Positions 1-4,354 of a stretch of DNA of 8,545 bases are shown here, in pieces. A model generated the notes under the pieces. The model was not told where the DNA came from, ran no database searches, and worked only from the letters and a program-made list of their open reading frames with translations. The stretch covers positions 1-8,545 of the forward strand of contig NZ_DATITZ010000131.1 in the NCBI RefSeq assembly GCF_035467215.1, in the 5' to 3' direction. How positions within the stretch are numbered: the stretch's first letter is position 1; the number at the start of each line of letters is the position of its first letter. A program made the translations under genes and the position numbers. The stretch is from Thiocapsa sp035467215. Lineage in GTDB: Bacteria; Pseudomonadota; Gammaproteobacteria; Chromatiales; Chromatiaceae.

Positions 1-140
1 CCCGGTTGGCATCTTGGCCACGCGCCACACGCCGCTACGTGCGGCTACCAACGGAAGTTTAGCCTTCCGTCGCTCAACCGGGGCCGCCCGATACCGGAGC
101 TCACCCCATGACTCGTCGGTCTGAGGCGAAGCCTCGCTAG
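1..140 (-). mobile_element. Hairpin-rich noncoding segment, possible end of an IS200/IS605-type element (structured RNA)
   Basis: No convincing reading frame exists here. Seen directly: an outer stem CCCGGTTG (1-8) with CAACCGGG (75-82), which may extend past the left edge; inside it hairpins GCCGC/GCGGC (31-35 with 41-45) and ACGGAAG/CTTCCGT (51-57 with 64-70, six-base loop); and outside it a hairpin GAGGC-GAA-GCCTC (123-135). The hairpins nest in a branched fold, as in a structured RNA. The segment stops where the truncated HugZ-like frame becomes recognisable (about 138-142). Inference: this is the edge of an inserted element. If read on the minus strand, the order flank, hairpin, branched structure, then an ORF beyond the left edge is the order in IscB loci with their HEARO/omega RNA, but the nuclease gene is not in the window and I could not match a covariance model. 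Strand is therefore tentative. A generic intergenic repeat is the main alternative. Confidence 0.35.
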
Positions 141-142
141 AG

Positions 143-544
143 GTGGACGGCGACCTTTACGTCTTCGTGAGCGCGCTTTCGACCCACACCGCCAATCTGA
201 TTGAAACGGGTCGTGTCAGCGTGCTCTTCATCGAGGAGGAGACAACGGCCGCGCACCCGTTCGTGCGTCGACGTCTGAACTTCCAATGCCGGGTGGAGGA
301 GATCGCGCGCGACCGAGACGGGTACGAGGCCGTCCTCGATCAGTTCGAGACCCGTTTCGGCGGTCTGGTTGCGACCTTGCGCACCTTGGCGGACTTTCAT
401 CTCCTGCGATTGCACCCGGAGCGCGGGCGCTATGTGAAAGGGTTCGGCAAGGCGTTCGCCATCGACGATGTCGGGCTTGCCCGAATCCGGCATCTTCGCG
501 AGAGCGGCCGTCGCGTCGTTCCGGGAGACGATTCCGCAGTCTGA
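143..544 (+). pseudogene. HugZ-like / pyridoxamine 5'-phosphate oxidase-related protein, 5'-truncated
   Basis: The frame encodes about 133 residues of the split beta-barrel family that includes HugZ heme-utilisation proteins and PNPOx-like flavin proteins. Recognisable parts are the strand DGDLYVFVSALSTHT at the very start, the middle helix region around FETRFGG, and the C-terminal GRYVKGFGKAFAID that is typical of the family. Family members normally have roughly 40-55 more residues at the N-terminus, containing the first strands (pattern like LLAT...ASYAPF). These are absent: the frame is closed by TGA at 122-124, and none of the three plus frames upstream resembles them. The only nearby start is GTG at 143, without a usable ribosome binding site. 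I therefore read it as a gene cut at its 5' end by the structured element at 1-140. A functional short protein cannot be fully excluded. It converges with folP, 36 bp away, with no clear terminator between them. Confidence 0.7.
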
Positions 545-580
545 ATACCAGTGCGGGCTACGCGATCGCTGCTCGGCAAA

Positions 581-1417
581 TCATTCGCGAGCTGCGTGAA
601 TCGACCAAGCGACGTCCGCCGCTTGGCGGTTGCCCGCGACATCGTGCACCCGAAAGACCTTCACGCCGGCTAAGACGCCGATGGTTGTGGTCGCGCAGGT
701 CGCCGGCATGAGGGCGGCGAGGTCCGGCTCCCGACAGATGGCGCCGAGGAAGCGCTTGCGGCTTGCCCCGAGCAGAACGGGCGGTCCGAGGCGGACCAGC
801 TCGCCCAACCCGGCCATGAGCGCGAGGTTATGCTCGTGCGTCTTGCCGAATCCGATACCCGGATCGGTCAGGATCTGCTCCTGCGCGACCCTCGCAGCCA
901 ACGCCGCTTCGATGCGCTCGGCAAGAAAGTCGCGAACCTCTGTAACCACGTCGGCATAGCTCGGGTTCTGCTGCATCGCCTCCGGCATCCCTTGGCGATG
1001 CATCAAGACAATCGGCACGCCCCGATCGGCCGCCAAGGCGAGCATGGCCGGATCGTCGCGTCCGGCGGAGGTGTCGTTGATCCAGTCGGCGCCAGCGTCG
1101 AGCGCGGCCTCGGCCACCCGGGCGGAGGTGGTGTCGATACTGAGTTGGGTGCTGCTCGGCACGCATTCGCGCAGACGCAGGATCACCGGGATCACCCGGC
1201 GCTCTTGCTCCTCGGCGGGGACCGGCTGCGAGCCGGGCCGCGTGGACTCCCCGCCGATGTCGATCAGGTCCGCGCCTTCGTCGATCATTGCGAGAGAATG
1301 TTGCACGGCAACAGCGGTTTCCGAGTAACGACCGCCGTCGGAGAAGCTGTCGGGCGTCACGTTAAGGATGCCCATGATGAGGGGCGGCGTGTCTTGCCCC
1401 GACGGCGTGCTGTTCAT
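581..1417 (-). CDS. folP: Dihydropteroate synthase
   Basis: Condenses p-aminobenzoate with 6-hydroxymethyl-7,8-dihydropterin pyrophosphate to 7,8-dihydropteroate in cytoplasmic folate synthesis; the target of sulfonamides. The 278-residue TIM barrel shows all family motifs in order: MGILNVTPDSFSDGG (15-29, with the Mg/pyrophosphate Asn19), GGESTRPG (55-62), SIDTT (93-97), INDTS (113-117), LMHRQG (138-143), DPGIGFGK (185-192), SRKRF (219-223, with the pterin/pAB Lys221) and RVHDV (256-260). Length is close to the E. coli enzyme (282). An in-frame ATG at 1468 exists, but the ATG at 1417 is preferred: GGAG lies 8 bases upstream, and this start puts Asp185 and Lys221 at the same numbers as in E. 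coli. The gene stands alone; the usual ftsH and glmM neighbours of gammaproteobacterial folP are absent. It is transcribed divergently from the lipoprotein gene at 1628. Confidence 0.95.
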   Translation of the reverse strand: MNSTPSGQDTPPLIMGILNVTPDSFSDGGRYSETAVAVQHSLAMIDEGADLIDIGGESTRPGSQPVPAEEQERRVIPVILRLRECVPSSTQLSIDTTSARVAEAALDAGADWINDTSAGRDDPAMLALAADRGVPIVLMHRQGMPEAMQQNPSYADVVTEVRDFLAERIEAALAARVAQEQILTDPGIGFGKTHEHNLALMAGLGELVRLGPPVLLGASRKRFLGAICREPDLAALMPATCATTTIGVLAGVKVFRVHDVAGNRQAADVAWSIHAARE

Positions 1418-1627
1418 CTGCCTGACTCCGGTCGATTGGTTTTGACCTTGCGCGGGGGATGCGTGCATGATCCCGACGCATTGTGCGGTCGTTGAGCATC
1501 GCCTGCGGATCTCCCCGGCGGATCTCCACCGAAGGATAACGCCGACTCGGCCTTACGCATCTATCGGGATCTCGGACCGGGATCGGAACGAAGCCCCCGT
1601 CGAGGAGCAAACGGAAAGGGTACCGAA
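1418..1627. promoter_or_regulatory. Divergent intergenic region between folP and the lipoprotein gene
   Basis: This spacer must hold the promoters of both flanking genes, but I see no convincing -35/-10 pair for either. It contains a tandem direct repeat, GCGGATCTCC at 1505-1514 and 1518-1527 (13-base period), and an inverted repeat ATGCGT/ACGCAT (1459-1464 with 1476-1481) in the possible folP leader. Ribosome binding sites are clear at both ends: GGAG 8 bases before the folP ATG on the minus strand, and AAAGGG 7 bases before the ATG at 1628 on the plus strand. Confidence 0.4.
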
Positions 1628-1978
1628 ATGAGCAGTGTCAGGATTGGTTTGATTGGTGCGCTCGCGAGCGTCGCGTTGACCGCGGGTTGTGCGACGGGTG
1701 GGCAGTCGGGCAACTTGCCGACCGTGACGAATCCCTCCGAAGCGGCGAATATCACGCTTTATCGAGACGGCGCCCTGGCGGGCTGGTTCGCCACTATGCG
1801 CGTCGAGCTCGACGGCCAGGAGATCTATCGCATCGGGCGCAACGAGGCGTTTACATTCACGGTGGATCCGGGACAGTACCTGTTGGTCTATACGCTCGGC
1901 TTCAACGAGTGCCGCAAGGTTATTTGGGCCGATGTGCGGGAGAATCAGCGGATACGGTTGTCGCCCACCTGTACTTAA
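1628..1978 (+). CDS. Small outer-membrane-type lipoprotein, DUF2846-like
   Basis: A 116-residue protein of unknown function. Residues 1-20 form a lipoprotein signal peptide (Arg5, hydrophobic stretch 6-19) ending in the lipobox LTAGC with Cys21, so after processing by Lgt and LspA it should be lipid-anchored on the periplasmic side. Residue 22 is Ala rather than Asp, which argues against inner-membrane retention and for Lol export. The mature part resembles DUF2846-type domains: a strand like NITLYRDG (47-54), then a strand with ELDGQEIYRI, then a phenylalanine-rich strand, VDPGQYLLVY (pattern of a 'pPGkh' turn) and a final strand before the C-terminus. Such domains look like small beta-sandwiches of unknown role. 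The start is supported by AAAGGG 7 bases upstream. The stop codon lies inside the left arm of a 13-bp inverted repeat. No operon partner follows. Confidence 0.8.
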   Translation: MSSVRIGLIGALASVALTAGCATGGQSGNLPTVTNPSEAANITLYRDGALAGWFATMRVELDGQEIYRIGRNEAFTFTVDPGQYLLVYTLGFNECRKVIWADVRENQRIRLSPTCT

Positions 1979-2062
1979 ACCGCGTCCCTGGGGCGGTGGT
2001 CTAGGCTCGAGCGGGATTCCCCGTGGGAGGATTCCAGGAGGGCGGTGGAGGACGCGGTTTAA
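1975..2062. repeat. 88-bp element bounded by 13-bp perfect inverted repeats
   Basis: TTAAACCGCGTCC at 1975-1987 is the exact reverse complement of GGACGCGGTTTAA at 2050-2062. Just inside, the nine-base direct repeat GGGCGGTGG occurs at 1991-1999 and 2040-2048. The left arm contains the TAA stop of the lipoprotein gene, so the element begins exactly at the gene end. There is no T-run, so it is not a standard intrinsic terminator, although a transcript could fold into a long hairpin. A small non-autonomous mobile repeat or a 3'-end stabilising structure are both possible. Confidence 0.65.
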
Positions 2063-2122
2063 GGAGATGAATGCGAATGGTTTGGGCGGCATTCGTCGGG
2101 TTTGAGTGGGGCAGACCCGTAG

Positions 2123-2148
2123 GTTGCGCTGACGGTAGGAAGCGCAAC
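2123..2148. repeat. REP-like palindrome
   Basis: GTTGCGCT (2123-2130) and AGCGCAAC (2141-2148) form a perfect 8-bp stem with a 10-base loop, preceded by GTAG. The GTAGGTTGCGCT...AGCGCAAC pattern matches short palindromes that are very common between genes of proteobacteria. Such REP-like units usually act as mRNA 3'-end stabilisers or are remnants of REP-associated transposase activity; no transposase is present here. Only one copy is seen in this window. Confidence 0.55.
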
Positions 2149-2261
2149 GTCCGCCCACGGTTGGTCGTGCTTGGCAAGTCTCGGCATCAGCGACGCCCTG
2201 ATCGGATCGGGCCACCCGCCTGGAGGGAATCGGCGCCGGCGATCGCCGCAAAGCGGCGAAA

Positions 2262-2295
2262 CCCCGGGATCGACGACTTGCAGTCGTCTTCTTCC
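2262..2295 (+). repeat. 34-nt palindromic dispersed repeat, copy A
   Basis: The core GACGACTTGCAGTCGTC (2272-2288) is a perfect 7-bp hairpin with a TGC loop. The 34 bases at 2262-2295 match the reverse complement of 3888-3921 at 32 positions. Weaker similarity may continue to the right for roughly 60 bases (AGCGAG..., CTCGAC, TCGATGCA before CCGG), so the full unit could be about 90 bp. With copy B it brackets apbE in inverted orientation. Confidence 0.7.
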
Positions 2296-2421
2296 CCAGA
2301 TCTCACGGCCAGCGAGGTCTCGGGCTCGACTCCAATTTCGATGCAGCCCCGGTCTCCGGTCTTCGGAACGACGCTCGGCACCGCGGGTGCGTTACCGCAC
2401 CGCATCATACTCCAGCAAGAA

Positions 2422-2437
2422 TGTGACCAAGGTCACG
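2422..2437. promoter_or_regulatory. CRP/FNR-superfamily-like operator (TGTGA-N6-TCACG)
   Basis: TGTGACCAAGGTCACG matches the E. coli CRP consensus TGTGA-N6-TCACA at 9 of 10 half-site positions; the inner GTGACC/GGTCAC arms (2423-2428 and 2431-2436) are perfectly symmetrical. It lies between two convergent gene ends, 150 bp from the 3' end of apbE, where no promoter target is evident. It may be a chance match, or it may serve an unannotated transcript. Confidence 0.35.
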
Positions 2438-2587
2438 GTATCGTGCCCTTTCGGCCGTGGTCCGAGCGATGCCGGGGGGTGGGTCCGAGGCGTGGGCGTT
2501 GCCCTCGTTCACCGAATGGACCGAGGATGACGGAAAAGGACGTTTTTCGGCTGCGGGGGTTGCATGCCGGTTAGCGCTCAAGGCGGT

Positions 2588-3640
2588 TCAGTCCGGATCG
2601 CGCTCGCTGACCGATGCCTCGAAGGCCGATGTCGCCGAATGCGCGTAGTCGTCGCCGACGCGACTGACGAAGAAGGCGCCGACGCCGAGTGATTCGGCCA
2701 AGCTCAAGCCGCGCTCGGGCCCGAGGACCAGGAAGGTCGTCGCCAGGGCGTCGGCGGTCGCGCAGTCCTCGGTGATGACGGTGACCGAGGCCAAGGCGTG
2801 CGCGACCGGCCGGCCGGTGCCGGGATCGATGGTGTGCGAATAGATCCGTCCGTCTTGCTCGAAGAAGTTTCGATAATCGCCGGAGGTCGCCATGGCGTCG
2901 TCCTCGAGCGCGACGATTCGGTAGACGGACCGCGAGGTTGCCTCCGGGCGCTCGATGGCGATGCGCCAGGGCTGATCGCCGGGTTTGGTCCCCTTGGCCC
3001 CGAGCTCCCCGCCGATCTCGGCGAGGTAGGCAGTCACTCCGAGCCGGTCCAGCAGGTCCGCGACCTGATCCACACCGTAGCCTTTGGCGATGGCGGACAG
3101 GTCGACATACAGCTCGGGGTGCGCTTTGCGCAGTGCCGGCGGTTGATCGCGCACGTCGAGCTTGTCATGGCCGACACGCGTGCGGGTCTCATCGATGGTC
3201 TGCTGGTCCGGAATCCGAAACGGGTGGGCATCCGGTCCGAAGCCCCACAGATTCACCAGCGGACCGACGGTGACGTCGAAGGCACCGTCGCTCAGGTCGC
3301 TGATGGATTGCGCGCGGGCGACGAGATCGGCCAGCTCCGGGTCGACCGGAAACCAATCCGTCGATCGGCTCGCATTGAAACGCGACAGCTCGGAGTCCGG
3401 GCGATAGGTCGACATCAGGGCGTTGACGGTGTCCAGACGGGCATCGATCTGCGCTTTGAGCGCATCGGCCGTCAGACCCGGGGGAAGGTCGACGAGCTTG
3501 ACGCTGTAGGTGGTCCCCATGGTGCTGCCGTGGATCTCGACGAGCGCATCGGGTTCGCTGCATCCGCTCGCCAGTAGAAACGCGACGAGCAAGAGTAGGT
3601 AGGCCGATGCTTGGATCCGTGCTGAAAGGCTCAAGCGCAT
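2588..3640 (-). CDS. apbE: FAD:protein FMN transferase (ApbE), lipoprotein
   Basis: Transfers FMN from FAD to a threonine of target flavoproteins (RnfG/RnfD, NqrB/NqrC and FMN-binding-domain proteins), forming a phosphoester bond on the periplasmic face; needs Mg2+. From the ATG at 3640 the protein has 350 residues, the usual length. Residues 1-26 are a signal peptide with lipobox ASGC (Cys27), so it is membrane-anchored. Family motifs follow: GSTMGTTYSV (38-47), MSTYRPDSELSRFN (76-89), SDGAFDVTVGPLVNLWGF (117-134), DLSAIAKGYGVD (180-191), AEIGGE (207-212), HTIDPGTGRPV (269-279) and the metal-binding segment TADALATT (295-302, Asp297 and Thr301). An open frame reaches an ATG at 3802, but the added 54 residues would bury the signal peptide and pass through a repeat element; in-frame ATGs at 3673, 3688 and 3706 also lack good ribosome binding sites. 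No flavoprotein substrate is encoded nearby. Confidence 0.93.
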   Translation of the reverse strand: MRLSLSARIQASAYLLLLVAFLLASGCSEPDALVEIHGSTMGTTYSVKLVDLPPGLTADALKAQIDARLDTVNALMSTYRPDSELSRFNASRSTDWFPVDPELADLVARAQSISDLSDGAFDVTVGPLVNLWGFGPDAHPFRIPDQQTIDETRTRVGHDKLDVRDQPPALRKAHPELYVDLSAIAKGYGVDQVADLLDRLGVTAYLAEIGGELGAKGTKPGDQPWRIAIERPEATSRSVYRIVALEDDAMATSGDYRNFFEQDGRIYSHTIDPGTGRPVAHALASVTVITEDCATADALATTFLVLGPERGLSLAESLGVGAFFVSRVGDDYAHSATSAFEASVSERDPD

Positions 3641-3677
3641 GCGGTCTATTCCGGGTTTGGGCTGCTGCGGCATGTTT

Positions 3678-3763
3678 CTAAACCGCATCCAGAGCGAGAT
3701 GCTCATTTTCGAGTGAGTTCGACGTTCGGTGTATCCACGGCCCTGAGCAGGGGCGCGGTTCAA
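3678..3763. repeat. Degenerate 86-bp inverted-repeat element resembling the one at 1975-2062
   Basis: CTAAACCGCATCC (3678-3690) and GGGCGCGGTTCAA (3751-3763) are imperfect inverted repeats (9 of 13 paired). Each differs by only a few bases from the TTAAACCGCGTCC arms at 1975-2062, and the spans are nearly equal (86 and 88 bp). The interiors do not visibly align, so relation rests on the ends and the length only. Confidence 0.35.
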
Positions 3764-3887
3764 CAGGGGTAGGGAGATGCCTCGGTCTGCTCTGGTGTGC
3801 ATCTTAACCCGGCTGACCCGGAGTGCATCGAGTGTCGGTCCCTGAGATGGTCGAGTTGGGCTCGATCTCGCGGGTTGTCCGAGCGGT

Positions 3888-3921
3888 GGAAGAGGACGAC
3901 TGCAAGTCGTCTATCCCGGGG
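3888..3921 (-). repeat. 34-nt palindromic dispersed repeat, copy B (inverted)
   Basis: The core GACGACTGCAAGTCGTC (3895-3911) is a 7-bp hairpin with a GCA loop. Reverse-complemented, the 34 bases match copy A at 2262-2295 with two differences, both outside the hairpin core. Two copies in 1.7 kb, in opposite orientation and each between genes, mark it as a dispersed genomic repeat rather than coding sequence. Confidence 0.7.
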
Positions 3922-3982
3922 GCAGGGGCTCAGCGTTGATTGCAGGTCTTGCTTCCGGCGGCTGCCATGAACGAGGTCCGAC

Positions 3983-4002
3983 CGCTCCGTGATTGCGGAG
4001 CG
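3983..4002. terminator. Hairpin downstream of the small membrane-protein ORF
   Basis: CGCTCCG (3983-3989) pairs perfectly with CGGAGCG (3996-4002) around a six-base loop, 16 bases past the stop of the minus-strand ORF at 4019-4216. There is no T-tract, so it is only a possible transcript end or stabilising hairpin. Confidence 0.3.
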
Positions 4003-4018
4003 AGCCGGCGGGGGAGTA

Positions 4019-4216
4019 TCAGGTCTCCAGGCACGGCCGAGGAGCGACACGCTGGTCGTGTCCCCGGGGCTCCGAAACCGAAGGATCCGTATCCTGTTCG
4101 ACGACCAGGAGCTCGTGACGGAACAGGAGAGGCAAGAAAAGATAAGTCGAAGCGGCGGCGATGCCCACGAGCGTGAGGTTGTCGATATACATGGCGATGA
4201 AAAGCGATTCGGACAT
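4019..4216 (-). CDS. Small putative membrane protein, unknown function
   Basis: A 65-residue ORF I do not recognise. It begins MSESLFIAMYIDNL, followed by one predicted membrane helix (about residues 14-32, Leu/Ala/Ile-rich, ending in PLLFRHE) and a polar tail that contains DTDPSVSEPRG. Support for it being real: a near-consensus promoter lies directly upstream on the same strand (4235-4262), and a hairpin follows the stop. Against it: no clear Shine-Dalgarno sequence, a predicted 5' leader of only about a dozen bases, and an overlapping plus-strand frame of similar length. A second possible start is Met9 (codon at 4192-4190). It is divergent from the RND permease, 138 bp apart, so it might be coregulated with or modulate that pump, but this is only positional inference. 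Confidence 0.4.
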   Translation of the reverse strand: MSESLFIAMYIDNLTLVGIAAASTYLFLPLLFRHELLVVEQDTDPSVSEPRGHDQRVAPRPCLET

Positions 4217-4234
4217 GAGTGATATTGCTTCAGT

Positions 4235-4262
4235 ACTTTAGCAAACACTAACGCGCTGTCAA
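4235..4262 (-). promoter_or_regulatory. Sigma70-type promoter reading leftward
   Basis: On the minus strand TTGACA (4262-4257, perfect -35) is followed after 16 bases by TAAAGT (4240-4235, 4 of 6), with the extended -10 dinucleotide TG one base before it. The surrounding sequence is the most AT-rich of the window. Transcription would begin near 4228, about 12 bases before the ATG at 4216. Confidence 0.5.
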
Positions 4263-4270
4263 TGCGCCGC

Positions 4271-4299
4271 TTGTTGATGGCGAGCTTGTGGGATAGATT
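4271..4299 (+). promoter_or_regulatory. Weak candidate promoter for the RND permease gene
   Basis: TTGTTG (4271-4276) and TAGATT (4294-4299) are spaced by 17 bases in the AT-rich region 56 bp before the permease start. Both hexamers are poor matches (3 and 4 of 6). It would be back to back with the leftward promoter at 4235-4262. Confidence 0.25.
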
Positions 4300-4354
4300 C
4301 AGTAAACCAATTGAGAAAATAGATAAATGTCATGGACGACGGGAGTCGTGACTG

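Larger units (their letters stand above)
2063..2587. other. Gene-free convergent intergenic region rich in short repeats
   Basis: Between the lipoprotein repeat and the 3' end of apbE I see no gene. Open frames here run through the palindromes and lack family motifs or good ribosome binding sites. The content is a REP-like palindrome (2123-2148), a 12-bp palindrome CGGCGATCGCCG (2237-2248), a 34-nt dispersed repeat (2262-2295) and a CRP-like site (2422-2437). No clear intrinsic terminator for apbE was found in 2500-2587. Confidence 0.6.
3641..4018. other. Gene-free region upstream of apbE with repeats
   Basis: This 378-bp stretch contains the presumed apbE leader and promoter (none confidently recognised), a degenerate inverted-repeat element (3678-3763), copy B of the 34-nt palindromic repeat (3888-3921) and a 7-bp hairpin (3983-4002). 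Frames crossing it have no family features. Confidence 0.55.

Noticed and set aside
1..82. Cloverleaf-like fold suggesting a tRNA
   Set aside because: There is an 8-bp closing stem, but no T-loop consensus, no D-loop GG and no proper seven-base anticodon loop on either strand.
1..82. Integron attC site
   Set aside because: GCTCAAC at 72-78 fits RYYYAAC, but the order is GTT first and AAC last, opposite to attC, and no partner GTTRRRY or cassette structure is present.
562..569. GCGATCGC (HIP1 octamer of cyanobacteria), also at 2239-2246 and 5312-5319
   Set aside because: Three copies in 8.5 kb of GC-rich DNA is far below the density in HIP1-bearing cyanobacteria and the positions show no pattern; one is within codons of the RND gene.
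830..1495. A 221-codon plus-strand frame opposite folP
   Set aside because: Antisense shadow of folP; no family features, and folP on the other strand has every catalytic motif.
2071..2574. A 167-codon plus-strand frame in the gene-free region
   Set aside because: It spans the REP-like palindrome, the 34-nt repeat and the CRP-like site; its Arg/Pro-rich translation shows no family pattern.
3641..3802. N-terminal extension of ApbE to an ATG at 3802
   Set aside because: It would place a typical lipoprotein signal peptide in the interior, has no ribosome binding site in its favour, and runs through an inverted-repeat element.
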